34,398 nucleotides of DNA from Schleiferilactobacillus harbinensis DSM 16991 (GCF_000425885.1 NZ_AUEH01000034.1:1-34398), one strand, 5' to 3'. Positions 22,617-31,322 are shown, numbered from the stretch's first letter. Notes: a model not told the origin generated them from the letters alone. Numbers and translations: made by a program.

Positions 22617-24338
22617 GTGTTACATTACTTAACCGACGACCGCAAGCACTTGGTGTATAACATCGTGCTGACCCTCGTCAACGCCTTCACCATGACCTTC
22701 TACGCTTACGTGCTGCAATGGGTCATGTATATTGCCACTGGCAAGGTGAAGATGAGCTTTTTCAATGCAATTTTGCTGCTGCTGGGCTATGTCGTTGTGT
22801 CTAACGTCATTGATTCCCTGTGGCAGTACGATAGCTTGGCTTGGCCGACGCGGATTTCACAACGGATCCGCAATGACGTCTTTGCCACGATCGATGATTT
22901 TGATCCGTCCACCTTCAACCGCACCACGACCGGGAGCTACGTGGCGAAGCTGACCAAACAGGTGGATCTGGTCCAGCAAAGTTATTTCCAGATTATTTTG
23001 TTTCTAGCCTATAACGCGGCCCAGTTGGTCATTGCGACGATCGGCACGCTGCTGATTAATCCACTGATCACGGGCTTGATCGTACTGCTGAGTATTCCGT
23101 CGGTGATCCTGCCGTTTTTGACCAAGAAGTATTTGGAAAATGCCAAGGAAGGCGTCGTGGACCAGCTGGACCGTTACACCAGCCACATCACTGATTTTCT
23201 GCAAGGGTTCACGACAGTGCAATACGCGCTGTCCCAGCCGATTTTCTTCCGTCGCCACCAGACGGCGAACCAGGAATTGACGGATGCCAGTACCCGGGAT
23301 GTGAAAGTACAGAAAATTATTGGCGGAGTCTCCAATGCCTTCTCCGATGTGCTGTACTTCGGCACATGGCTGCTGGGCGCGTGGTTCGTGCAGCAAGGGC
23401 AGATGGACCTGGGCCAGCTCGTGGCCTTCTCGCAATTGTCCGCGATGCTGAACTGGCCCATGGCCAGCATGATCCGCTACCTGACGGAACTCTATGGCGG
23501 GCGCAAAGCGGCCAGCGAGTTGCAGACGGTTCTGCAGCAGGGTCAGCAGGCCGAGGCTAAGATGGCCGATCTGACGCCGACAGATCCGTTTATCGTCGGT
23601 CGGCACTTGGCCTTTCAAATTAACGATCAGCCGATTCTGAAGGATGTTTCCTTCCGGCTGGGGGCCAAGGAAAAGGTCCTGCTGGTGGGCGCCAGCGGTT
23701 CTGGCAAATCGACGCTGGTGCGGACACTGCTCAACGAAGTCCACGGCTATTCCGGTCAGATGACCATTGACGGGCAGGATTTGAAGCAGATCAACCGGTT
23801 GGCGGTCTACCGCACGATCGGCATCATGGAGCAGCACGGTTATATCTTCCAAGGCACGGTCCGCGAAAACGTCAGTCTGTTTGATTCCCAATATCCGGAT
23901 CAGCAAATTGCCGCGGCCCTGGATCGGGCGGGGCTGGCAAATTGGTTGACGACCCACGACTTGGACACCCCGCTGTCTGATCGCGGTCCGGAATTATCCG
24001 GCGGCGAAAAGCAGCGGCTGGCGCTGGCCCGGCTGTACCTGCGCGGCTATCGCTACTTCATCTTTGATGAATTGACCACTGGCTTGGATCCCAACATTGC
24101 TACGACGCTGGAACACGATCTGTTCCAGCTCCCGCAAGGATTTCTGTTGATTACTCACCGGTACAACGATGAGATCTTCCGGGCAGCAGACCGCATCCTG
24201 GTCATGAGCCACGGCCAGCTGGTCGCCCAAGGTAATTTCCGTTCACCGGCCGTGCAACGGGAACTGCGCCGCCTGCAGCTGGTGGCTGACCCGGGGACCG
24301 GACAATCGGCCCCGCTGGTGCTGGCCCCGGCGGAATAA
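22617..24338 (+). CDS. ABC exporter (membrane domain fused to ATPase)
   Basis: The 573-residue half-transporter has six membrane helices in residues 10-300 and a C-terminal ATPase. Walker A GASGSGKST is at about 358, the signature LSGGEKQRLALARL at about 460, and Walker B YFIFDELTTGLDP at about 480. The usual DEP after Walker B is DEL. Such proteins work as homo- or heterodimers exporting drugs or peptides; no partner half-transporter is present, so a homodimer is likely. The start is GTG 22617, with the SD inside the upstream terminator stem. An ABC-F gene follows 45 bp later, suggesting a joint antibiotic resistance operon. Confidence 0.85.
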   Translation: MLHYLTDDRKHLVYNIVLTLVNAFTMTFYAYVLQWVMYIATGKVKMSFFNAILLLLGYVVVSNVIDSLWQYDSLAWPTRISQRIRNDVFATIDDFDPSTFNRTTTGSYVAKLTKQVDLVQQSYFQIILFLAYNAAQLVIATIGTLLINPLITGLIVLLSIPSVILPFLTKKYLENAKEGVVDQLDRYTSHITDFLQGFTTVQYALSQPIFFRRHQTANQELTDASTRDVKVQKIIGGVSNAFSDVLYFGTWLLGAWFVQQGQMDLGQLVAFSQLSAMLNWPMASMIRYLTELYGGRKAASELQTVLQQGQQAEAKMADLTPTDPFIVGRHLAFQINDQPILKDVSFRLGAKEKVLLVGASGSGKSTLVRTLLNEVHGYSGQMTIDGQDLKQINRLAVYRTIGIMEQHGYIFQGTVRENVSLFDSQYPDQQIAAALDRAGLANWLTTHDLDTPLSDRGPELSGGEKQRLALARLYLRGYRYFIFDELTTGLDPNIATTLEHDLFQLPQGFLLITHRYNDEIFRAADRILVMSHGQLVAQGNFRSPAVQRELRRLQLVADPGTGQSAPLVLAPAE

Positions 24339-24383
24339 ATGGGTTATTACCCAGGAAATAATTTTTGAAAGGAGCGATGCGCG

Positions 24384-25859
24384 ATGGGCACAATTCAAAT
24401 TCAACATCTGACCTTCGGCTATCCAGACCAGGAAACGCCGTTACTGAGTGATCTATCCGTGGCCTTCGATGCCAGCTGGCATCTTGGCCTAGTCGGGCGC
24501 AACGGCCGAGGTAAAACAACGCTGCTGCACCTGCTGATGGGCGATTTGCAGCCCAGCCAGGGGACGATTACCACTGATCTGGCATTCCATTATTTTCCCC
24601 AACCCTTGCCGGCTCAGGCAGACACCATGACCGTCAGCGCCGTTTTACTGGCGATTAGTGCCGCCGAGCCCTGGCAGTGGCAGGTGGAAATGCAGGATTT
24701 AGGTCTGCCGCTGACGATTCTGGACCAGCCGTTTGGCACCCTTTCCGGTGGTGAACAGACCAAAGTGCTGCTGGCTGAGCTGTTCAGTGCACCAGCGGGT
24801 TTTGCGCTGATCGACGAACCAACGAATCACTTGGACACCCAGGGCCGAGCCCAGACCGCCCGGTATTTGCGCCAGAAACAAGGTTTTATCGTCGTCAGCC
24901 ATGACCCGGGTTTTCTCAACGACACCACGGATCACACGCTGGCGATCGAGAAGAAGCAGGTGGCGTTGTACCAGGGCAACTATGGTGTCTGGCACCGGGA
25001 GAAGACGGCCGCAGATGAGCGGGAAGCCGCTGAGCAGGGCCAACTGAAGAAAGAAATTAAGCGGCTCACCGTGGCCGAGCGCCAACGGGAAAGTTGGTCG
25101 AATAAGACGGAAGCCAAAGTGTCCGCCTCAGCGGACCGCGGGTTTGTCAGCCATCGGGCGGCGAAGATGATGCGCAAGGCGAAGAATCTGGAGCGGCGCA
25201 ATACCACCGCCATCGCGGACAAAGAAGCACTATTGAAAAACGTGGATGAGGTTGAACCGCTCAGGGTACCGTACACCCCGTGGCGGGAACCAGTTGTTCT
25301 GCGGGCCAATGCGGTGACAGTGCGCTTGGCCGAGCGGCAGCTGTTTCAGCCCGTCAGCTTTACTCTGAATCGGGGCGACCGTTTGCAAATCCAGGGACCC
25401 AACGGCATTGGCAAGTCCAGCCTGATTCACGCCTTGCTGGGACAGTTGCCAACCAGTGCTGTCCAGGGGGCGTTTCAAATCCCCCAAGGGCTCAGCTTGG
25501 CCTATTTGCCCCAGACCTTTGCCGATCCAGACAAACTTTTAGAGGCTGTTGGGCCGGATGCTTTGAAGGACCAAACGATTCTGTACTGGCTGCATAAAAT
25601 GGGGATGCCGCGGCCGCGGTTTCTGGTTCCCGTCAGTCATTGGAGCATGGGCGAAAAGAAAAAGCTGCTACTCGCTGCTGCACTGCAAAAACCGGGCAAT
25701 GTCCTAATTTGGGATGAGCCGACCAACTATTTGGACGTGGATACCCGCAACCAGCTGCTGGCTGGCGTCCAGAAAAGCAACGCCACGATGATCATCATCG
25801 ATCACGACCGGGAGTTTACGGACACCGTCTGTAACCGCCGGCTGGCCTTGGTCCGATGA
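24384..25859 (+). CDS. ABC-F ribosomal protection-type protein (Lsa/Vga/Msr-like)
   Basis: The soluble protein has two ABC ATPase domains and no membrane helices. Walker A GRNGRGKTT is at residue 38, signature LSGGEQTK at 120 and DEPTNHLD at about 142. A charged linker follows (about 195-290, with KTEAKVSASADRGFVSHRAA and KMMRKAKNLERR). The second Walker A GPNGIGKSS is at about 338, a non-canonical second signature WSMGEKKK at 419, and DEPTNYLD near 443. This matches the Lsa/Vga/Msr type, which binds the ribosomal E site and dislodges lincosamide, streptogramin, pleuromutilin or macrolide drugs. The exact spectrum cannot be read from sequence. AAAGGAG precedes the ATG, and a terminator follows. 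Confidence 0.85.
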   Translation: MGTIQIQHLTFGYPDQETPLLSDLSVAFDASWHLGLVGRNGRGKTTLLHLLMGDLQPSQGTITTDLAFHYFPQPLPAQADTMTVSAVLLAISAAEPWQWQVEMQDLGLPLTILDQPFGTLSGGEQTKVLLAELFSAPAGFALIDEPTNHLDTQGRAQTARYLRQKQGFIVVSHDPGFLNDTTDHTLAIEKKQVALYQGNYGVWHREKTAADEREAAEQGQLKKEIKRLTVAERQRESWSNKTEAKVSASADRGFVSHRAAKMMRKAKNLERRNTTAIADKEALLKNVDEVEPLRVPYTPWREPVVLRANAVTVRLAERQLFQPVSFTLNRGDRLQIQGPNGIGKSSLIHALLGQLPTSAVQGAFQIPQGLSLAYLPQTFADPDKLLEAVGPDALKDQTILYWLHKMGMPRPRFLVPVSHWSMGEKKKLLLAAALQKPGNVLIWDEPTNYLDVDTRNQLLAGVQKSNATMIIIDHDREFTDTVCNRRLALVR

Positions 25860-25871
25860 CCGGGTCAACGC

Positions 25872-25921
25872 AAAGACCGTTCTGCTGTCCTCGTTTTCGA
25901 GGATGGCCGAGCGGTCTTTTT
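25872..25921 (+). terminator. Rho-independent terminator after the ABC-F gene
   Basis: AAAGACCG (25872-25879) pairs with CGGTC-TTT (25912-25919), enclosing a second stem CCTCG-tttt-CGAGG, and a T run follows. It closes the resistance operon. Confidence 0.85.
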
Positions 25922-26056
25922 AGTTATTGGTCAGTCAAGGAATGGGGCTTGCCTTCTATTTGCAAGATCCTCTGTACATGGGGGCGATTCTAATGCTCTT
26001 CTCTCATCCCCCAGATACGTTCTTGGCATGCGGCATACAACCGGCTGCCCCCCTGT

Positions 26057-26062
26057 TATAAT
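26057..26062 (+). promoter_or_regulatory. -10 element of the Bcr/CflA-type gene
   Basis: TATAAT lies 39 bases before the start codon. No convincing -35 is found at 16-18 bases upstream. Confidence 0.4.
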
Positions 26063-26100
26063 GAGCTGTTGCGTTACTCTATTGGAAGAAGGAAGCTGTC

Positions 26101-27285
26101 ATGTCATCCCGTCCCCGTCATCCCGCCCGTACCATACTGCTGGGCGTGCTCAGTGCCTTTGGGCCGCTGTCCATGGATATGTACCTGCCCGCTTTACCAG
26201 AAGTTGCCAGCCAGCTGCACACTACCAGCGCCGCTGGCCAGCTCACGATCACCAGCTGTATTTTTGGTCTCGCCGCCGGGCAGATCATTGTCGGCCCGTT
26301 AAGCGATCGGTGGGGCAGAAAACTGCCGCTTCTGGCCGGCGTTGGGCTGTTCACCTTGACCAGTTTCCTGATTCCCTTCACCACCAGTATCTGGCCGCTG
26401 ATCATTCTGCGGCTGTTCCAAGGAATCGGCGGCTCAGCGGGCCAAGTACTGTCCCGGGCCGTGGCCCGAGACCTGTTCAGCGGCCCGCAGCTGGGACGGT
26501 TCTTGGGTATTTTGATGTCGATCAATGGGATTTTCCCGATCATCGCCCCGCTGCTTGGCGGTGCTGTCCTCAGTTTTACCGACTGGCGCGGGGTGTTTGT
26601 CATCCTCGGCGCGATCGGTCTGATCCTCTTTCTGTGGACCTGGTGGGGGCTGCCCGAAACGTTGCCTGCTGATCGGCGCACCGCGACCGGGTTCGCCGCT
26701 TTTACCCAAATGTCTGAACTATTTAAAGACCGGCCGTTTATGGGCTACATGCTCAGTCAGGGCTTCGTTTATGGGGCATTATATGTTTATATCTCCGGTT
26801 CCGCTTTTGCCTTTGAAACGGTCTTCCATTTTTCGCCCCAAGTATTCAGTATTATTTACGCCATTAACGGGGCCGGGATGATCGTCGCGACGCAGTTTGC
26901 GGCCCGCGGACTGAATGATCAAAACGGCCGCAAAATATTAGGCGGCAGCATTCTCACCGCCGCCATCGCCAGTACCCTGCTCTTATTCGGCATCAGCCAG
27001 TGGCCCAGCGGGTTGCTGTTAGCTGGCGGCTTGGTCATTATTATTTCTCTTGTTGGGGCCGTGAACACCACCGCCACGACCCTGGCCCTGGGCAATGAAG
27101 CCCAACACGCTGGTGCAGCCAGCGCGCTGCTGGGCTTGGGCATGAATGCCATCGGCGGCCTGATGTCTCCCGTCGTGGGTCTGTTCGGCACCCGCAGCAG
27201 TTTGCCGATGGTCGCGCTGATCATGGTGTGCGAGTGGATCGCGTTCCTGCTGCTGGTGGGGTTGACGCGTAAAACGGCGCATTGA
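26101..27285 (+). CDS. Bcr/CflA-family MFS drug exporter
   Basis: The 394-residue protein has twelve predicted membrane helices. The first helix carries SMDMYLPALPEVASQL, the hallmark of the Bcr/CflA branch of drug:H+ antiporters. The loop after helix 2 is GPLSDRWGRKLPLL, and LFQGIGGSAGQVLSRAVARDLF contains the antiporter motif region of helix 5. GGAAG precedes ATG 26101. It is a single-gene unit between terminators. Substrates in this family include bicyclomycin, chloramphenicol and sulphonamides; none can be assigned here. Confidence 0.85.
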   Translation: MSSRPRHPARTILLGVLSAFGPLSMDMYLPALPEVASQLHTTSAAGQLTITSCIFGLAAGQIIVGPLSDRWGRKLPLLAGVGLFTLTSFLIPFTTSIWPLIILRLFQGIGGSAGQVLSRAVARDLFSGPQLGRFLGILMSINGIFPIIAPLLGGAVLSFTDWRGVFVILGAIGLILFLWTWWGLPETLPADRRTATGFAAFTQMSELFKDRPFMGYMLSQGFVYGALYVYISGSAFAFETVFHFSPQVFSIIYAINGAGMIVATQFAARGLNDQNGRKILGGSILTAAIASTLLLFGISQWPSGLLLAGGLVIIISLVGAVNTTATTLALGNEAQHAGAASALLGLGMNAIGGLMSPVVGLFGTRSSLPMVALIMVCEWIAFLLLVGLTRKTAH

Positions 27286-27295
27286 TGGTATCTTT

Positions 27296-27327
27296 CCCGG
27301 AATAATTTAATTCCGGGTATTTTTTTT
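27296..27327 (+). terminator. Rho-independent terminator after the Bcr/CflA-type gene
   Basis: CCCGGAAT (27296-27303) and ATTCCGGG (27310-27317) form a perfect 8-bp stem with a 6-base loop, then TA and eight T residues. Confidence 0.9.
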
Positions 27328-27379
27328 GCAACCTTTTGGATCGTCTGGGTACTAATAGGCGAAGGGGGGAGAGGAAACC

Positions 27380-27913
27380 GTGGACATTGTCACCCAACAT
27401 CGGCTCATTCGGCAGGCCCAAAAGGGAAATGCCGCCGCTTTCGCCACCCTCATGGTGGACGCTGCTGACTACCTGACCCGCACTGCCTATCTCTATTTAG
27501 CGGACAGCCACGATGTCCAAGACGCCATCAGTGCGGCTACCTTAGCGGCTTTTGAAGCGTTGCCGCAACTGAAACAGCCCCGGTATTTTCGCACCTGGGT
27601 GACCCGCATCTTGATTCGCCAATGCTATCGCCGCTACCGGATCAAAGCCCATGAAGTGTTTGCGCAAGAGGCTATGCCTGAACCTCCGGCCGATCCGAAT
27701 CGGCTGACGTCTGATGAGAAAATAGATTTACTAGCTGGTTTACGGGGAATCAATCAGGCCCATGCGCTGACTTTGATGATGCATTACTACCACGGCTTAT
27801 CCGTGAAAGAAATCAGCACACTGCAAGAAATTCCGGAGAACACCGTCAAATCAAATTTGCGCCGAGGTCGTCAAGCTTTGCGCGATTGGTTAGGAGAGGA
27901 TTATCTTGACTGA
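27380..27913 (+). CDS. ECF-like RNA polymerase sigma factor
   Basis: The 177-residue protein has sigma region 2 (about residues 15-85: LIRQAQKGNAAAFATLM, AADYLTRTAYLYLADSHDVQDA, RYFRTWVTRILIRQC) and region 4 (about 125-172: ALTLMMHYYHGLSVKEIS and IPENTVKSNLRRGRQAL, the -35-binding helix-turn-helix). Region 3 is missing, as in ECF sigma factors of the SigV/SigW type. The start is GTG with GGGAGAGG upstream. The next gene overlaps it by eight bases and encodes its probable membrane anti-sigma factor. The target promoters are unknown; envelope or lysozyme stress is the usual trigger. Confidence 0.85.
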   Translation: MDIVTQHRLIRQAQKGNAAAFATLMVDAADYLTRTAYLYLADSHDVQDAISAATLAAFEALPQLKQPRYFRTWVTRILIRQCYRRYRIKAHEVFAQEAMPEPPADPNRLTSDEKIDLLAGLRGINQAHALTLMMHYYHGLSVKEISTLQEIPENTVKSNLRRGRQALRDWLGEDYLD

Positions 27914-28904
27914 AGAAAATAAACAGTTTCGGACCCTCGTTGATCAAGTGACTGTTGTTTCGCCAGCGGACGTTGCGCAAACCAAAACGACGATTCAACG
28001 GACACTGGCTAGTTTACCGGCGAGGCCTGTTCAGCGGCACCTGAGGCCCTGGCATATCGGGGTAGCCAGCGCCCTGATCGCGCTAGTCTTGCTCACCATC
28101 GGCGGAATCGTTAATCCAACGATGAACCGGGCCTTGGCCCAGGCACCCATAGTTGGCCAGTTCTTTGCCCGCTTTTCTGACGGCGATGCGCTGAGTGTTG
28201 TGGTGCAAAATAACGGCCGCAGCGAACGGGTGCATGGACAGGCCACGGTGAACGGCCTGACGTTGACACTGGAGTCGGCCTATGTGGAAGGCCAAACTGT
28301 TGGTATCGAGGGTGTCGCTACCGGTGTACCCGCAAAAAAGGACGATTGGTTTGATGTTAAGTTGGGAACCCAAGCACCAGCCAGTTTTGAAACAAAATCG
28401 ACAGAAGTGAGAAAGTTAGGGAAGAATCGATATTATTTTGCACTCTTTGGCACCTTAAGTGTTGTGGATAGCCGGCGAATAGTTTATTTGCCACTGACCA
28501 TTGACCGGTTTGCTGGTTATCGGGGGCCTTGGCAATTCAGTTTCAAACTGACGCCAAGTCGAAGCACTACGATCGCGCTCAGTGGTCAGGCACAGTTGCC
28601 GAATCAGACGCAATTGACACTCACCCAGTACACCCGCTATTCTGGCGGGACAGGATTGCTGACGCTGCAGCAATCAACCCCGGATGGCCAATCAGAAATC
28701 AGTATTCGGTCCATTAAACCAGTGCCGACTGGGGCAGAACTGCTTTTGAACGCTAATCCGCTGTATCTTGAGGGTACAAAATATGGGGAGCAAAAGACAG
28801 TGGTGGGGTATCGTATCAAACAATACCCCGCAGGCATCAAAAATCTTTATATCACTGGTGATGTCGACGGCCGGGCGTATGCTGTCACGATACCGGTGAA
28901 ATAG
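27906..28904 (+). CDS. Probable membrane anti-sigma factor (DUF4179-like)
   Basis: The 332-residue protein has a cytoplasmic N-terminus of about 45 residues, one membrane helix (HIGVASALIALVLLTIGGIV, about 49-68) and a large extracellular beta-rich domain starting with ALAQAPIVGQFFARFSDGD. This layout matches Firmicutes anti-sigma proteins with DUF4179, in which the N-terminus holds the sigma factor and the outer domain senses the signal. It starts at TTG 27906 with GGAGAGGA upstream, inside the last codons of the sigma gene, so the two are translated in step. Confidence 0.7.
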   Translation: MTEENKQFRTLVDQVTVVSPADVAQTKTTIQRTLASLPARPVQRHLRPWHIGVASALIALVLLTIGGIVNPTMNRALAQAPIVGQFFARFSDGDALSVVVQNNGRSERVHGQATVNGLTLTLESAYVEGQTVGIEGVATGVPAKKDDWFDVKLGTQAPASFETKSTEVRKLGKNRYYFALFGTLSVVDSRRIVYLPLTIDRFAGYRGPWQFSFKLTPSRSTTIALSGQAQLPNQTQLTLTQYTRYSGGTGLLTLQQSTPDGQSEISIRSIKPVPTGAELLLNANPLYLEGTKYGEQKTVVGYRIKQYPAGIKNLYITGDVDGRAYAVTIPVK

Positions 28905-29000
28905 GTACTATAGGCCGCGGACGTATCCATACCCGCAGCTTTTCTGTTAGAATACAGGGGAATCTAAGGCTTTAGCGGAAAAGAAAGGTGCTCATCCACC

Positions 29001-29228
29001 ATGCAGAAGAAACAAACTGATCAGGAAGAAAAAAAGAAGACTCCAACTCCCCTAGAGACGGTTATTTTTACCGCCATTGTTCTAGTGGGCATGTTGCTTA
29101 CAGCGGGGATTGCGAAATTACTGAGACTGGATCAGGACACCACGTTAATTATTGAAATTATTGCGTTCGTCGTGGTAGTCTTGGGCGGTAATTATCTCAG
29201 CAAGATACTGGCCAAAAAGCTCGATTAA
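29001..29228 (+). CDS. Small two-helix membrane protein
   Basis: The 75-residue protein has a very hydrophilic, lysine- and glutamate-rich start (KKQTDQEEKKK) and two membrane helices (about 21-40 and 47-66). AAAGGTG lies ten bases before the ATG, and a possible -10 TAGAAT lies at about 28947. No family is recognised. It has its own promoter region rather than sharing the anti-sigma transcript. Function is unknown. Confidence 0.6.
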   Translation: MQKKQTDQEEKKKTPTPLETVIFTAIVLVGMLLTAGIAKLLRLDQDTTLIIEIIAFVVVVLGGNYLSKILAKKLD

Positions 29229-29248
29229 CGATCCAGGGAGGACAAGCA

Positions 29249-30096
29249 ATGACGACTTATGCAATTACCAGTGTCACCGGCCGTTTTGGCCGTGTGGCCG
29301 TCAAAGAATTAGCCCAACTGGTACCGGCGACAGATATTGTGGCGCTGGCGCGAAATACTGAAAAAGCGGCAGTCCTGGTGCCCGCCGGCGTGACTGTCCG
29401 GGCGGGCGATTATACCCAACCGGCAGAACTGGTGCAGTCGTTGCAGGGAGTGGATAAGCTGCTTTTCGTGTCCTCGATCCCCAGTCGGGTGATGCCCCGG
29501 CCGCAACAGCATCAAAATGTCATTGATGCTGCCAAACAAGCCGGTGTCTCTTTCATTGCCTATACCAGTTTCCCCACGCTGATACGGCCACCGTGCCGCT
29601 GGCCCGGGATCACCAGCTCACTGAACAGGCGATTCAAGCCGCTGGGCTGGCCCACGCCTTTTTGCGCAATAACTGGTATTTAGAAAACGAGTTGGCCTTT
29701 CTTAAAACCGGCGCGGCGGGTGAGCCGTTCATTTATTCCGCTGACGCTGGTCGGGCCGGGTATGCGCTGGAGCGGGAGTACGCCGAAGCCGCGGCGCACG
29801 TCCTTGTGGCGGCGGCGCCCAAACCCGTCTATGAGTTTGCTGGTCCCGCTCGGACGTTCCGGGATTTAGCCGAGGCGATTCCTGGGGAGTTCCCCATCGA
29901 AGCGGTGAGTGACGAGGCCTTTACCCAGCATTTGATCGCCCAGGGGGCTGATCCGCGGCTGGCGCAATTCCAAACGGCCGCCCAGGCGATGATTCGTCAG
30001 GGCGTGCTGGCTGAAGATACGACAGATTTGCCGGATATTCTGGGCCGGCCGCTGACGCCGCTGGCGGATGCGATTCAAGAAGTTTTGCAGAAATAA
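29249..30096 (+). pseudogene. NmrA/QOR2-like NAD(P)H-binding oxidoreductase, frameshifted
   Basis: Two overlapping frames make one protein of about 282 residues. The first part (29249 to about 29577) has a Rossmann start ITSVTGRFGRVAVKEL and DKLLFVSSIPS. The second part continues with ADTATVPLARDHQLTEQAI, GLAHAFLRNNWYLENE and the family's C-terminus, in the -1 frame. In intact relatives YTSF is followed at once by this region. The break lies at TTCCCCACGCT (29570-29580), where one base appears missing next to a run of four C. It resembles quinone oxidoreductase 2 (YtfG). It is either a true pseudogene or a sequencing error in the C run. Confidence 0.8.
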
Positions 30097-30100
30097 CCTA

Positions 30101-30157
30101 AATAGACCCGGTGCACGGCGAGCCAAAGAGTGGCTCAGTGCACCGGGTCTATTTTTT
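30101..30157. terminator. Strong bidirectional terminator
   Basis: AATAGACCCGGTGCAC (30101-30116) and GTGCACCGGGTCTATT (30138-30153) pair perfectly over 16 bp, with an inner GAGCCA/TGGCTC stem and A/T runs at both ends. It lies between the oxidoreductase and the convergent HIT gene, which ends at 30160. Confidence 0.9.
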
Positions 30158-30159
30158 GT

Positions 30160-30555
30160 TTATTCGTGCTGGCGTACCGGAATCACACCCCGCACACCGC
30201 CCCGCGGATTCGGTGTATCGCCGACATACCGCGGAATCAGGTGGCAGTGGCAGTGAAACACCGTTTGCCCGGCCACAGCGCCGCAGTTTAAACCAATGTT
30301 GTAGCCGGCCGGATGATACTTGGCGGCCAGCAGCGCTTTGCCGCGCCGCACCAAATCGGCCATATCCTGCTGTTCTGCCGGCGTGAGCGCGAACCAATCC
30401 AAGCGATGGGCGCGGGGAATGATCAGTAAGTGCCCTGGGGTTACCGGCGATCGATCAAAGAAGGCCAAGCAGGTCGTATTCGCTAAAACGACCTGGGACG
30501 GCGGCAGTGTGCAGAATGGACAAATCTGCCCAGCGGGGGTCTCGCTTTTCTTCAT
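30160..30555 (-). CDS. HIT-family nucleotide-binding protein
   Basis: The 131-residue protein has the histidine triad GQTVFHCHCHLIPR (HxHxHxx), and the earlier motifs NTTCLAFFDRSPVTPGHLLIIPRAHRLDW and GYNIGLNCG of Hint/FHIT-like hydrolases. CPFC near residue 12 may hold zinc. These cytoplasmic enzymes cleave nucleotide phosphoramidates or dinucleotides; the substrate is not defined. The ATG overlaps the TerC gene's stop by four bases, so it is the last gene of a three-gene minus-strand operon. Confidence 0.9.
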   Translation of the reverse strand: MKKSETPAGQICPFCTLPPSQVVLANTTCLAFFDRSPVTPGHLLIIPRAHRLDWFALTPAEQQDMADLVRRGKALLAAKYHPAGYNIGLNCGAVAGQTVFHCHCHLIPRYVGDTPNPRGGVRGVIPVRQHE

Positions 30556-31304
30556 TCTCGCTTACTCTCCGCGGCTCGGGCTTGCCGGACGAAATGGATG
30601 ACCAAGGTCACAATGACTGCTCCGGCGACGATCAATGCAAAGACATTATTGGGGATTTCAATATTGATCATCGGAATTCCTAAGAACAGCTTTACCGCAA
30701 TGATCGCGATCAGTGCGTAGGCCATCACCTCTAATTCCGGAATCTTGGCCATCAGGGCCATGATGATCTCGGCGACGCCCCGCATGCACAGAATCCCGAT
30801 CATGCCGCCAATCAGAACGACGACGGGATTGCTGGATACGGCCAGGGACGCTAAGATCGAATCGATGGAGAAGACAATATCCATCGATTCAATGGAGATG
30901 ACGACCCGCCAAAACAGGCTGATCCGGTGGTGTTTCCCCTGGAGCAATTTGCTTTCGCCCTCAGTGGCGGTATCTCCCGCATGGTGATACCGATCCCAGA
31001 AGAAGCGAAAGGACAAATAGGCTAAGTAAGCTGATCCAAGAATCTTAATGAACCAGAAGTGAATTAAGTAAGTACCTAAGCCGATGGCGATGAAGCGAAA
31101 TAAATACGCGCCCCAAATCCCATAAAGCAGAGATTTGCGCTGTTCAGATTCGTCTTTAAGCACCTGAGTCTGCGCCGCCAGGACCACGGCGTTGTCTACG
31201 GACAGCAGACATTCCAGCAGAATCAGGGAGAGGATGATCAGCCAGTCATTACCGGACGTAATAACGTGGGCCCAGTTATTGAGGTCAAAGAAGGGACCAT
31301 ACAT
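30552..31304 (-). CDS. TerC-family integral membrane protein
   Basis: The 250-residue protein has about seven membrane helices. It carries the family's conserved acidic pairs inside helices: LLECLLSVDNAVVLAAQ and SIESMDIVFSIDSILASLAVS. TerC/YceF/YkoY relatives are linked to metal ion efflux, manganese in particular in Bacillus, sometimes during protein secretion. The start ATG 31304 has no close SD; AAAGGAG lies 21 bases upstream at the end of the preceding gene, so translation may be coupled to it. It is the middle gene of the operon. Confidence 0.85.
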   Translation of the reverse strand: MYGPFFDLNNWAHVITSGNDWLIILSLILLECLLSVDNAVVLAAQTQVLKDESEQRKSLLYGIWGAYLFRFIAIGLGTYLIHFWFIKILGSAYLAYLSFRFFWDRYHHAGDTATEGESKLLQGKHHRISLFWRVVISIESMDIVFSIDSILASLAVSSNPVVVLIGGMIGILCMRGVAEIIMALMAKIPELEVMAYALIAIIAVKLFLGIPMINIEIPNNVFALIVAGAVIVTLVIHFVRQARAAESKRE

Positions 31305-31322
31305 GCGTTGTAGTATCGGAGA

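Noticed and set aside
23004-23957. A 317-codon open frame on the minus strand
   Set aside because: It is opposite the ABC exporter, which has complete motifs in the other strand.
26028-26672. A 214-codon open frame on the plus strand
   Set aside because: It overlaps the Bcr/CflA-type exporter in another frame, and only the latter shows membrane helices and family motifs.
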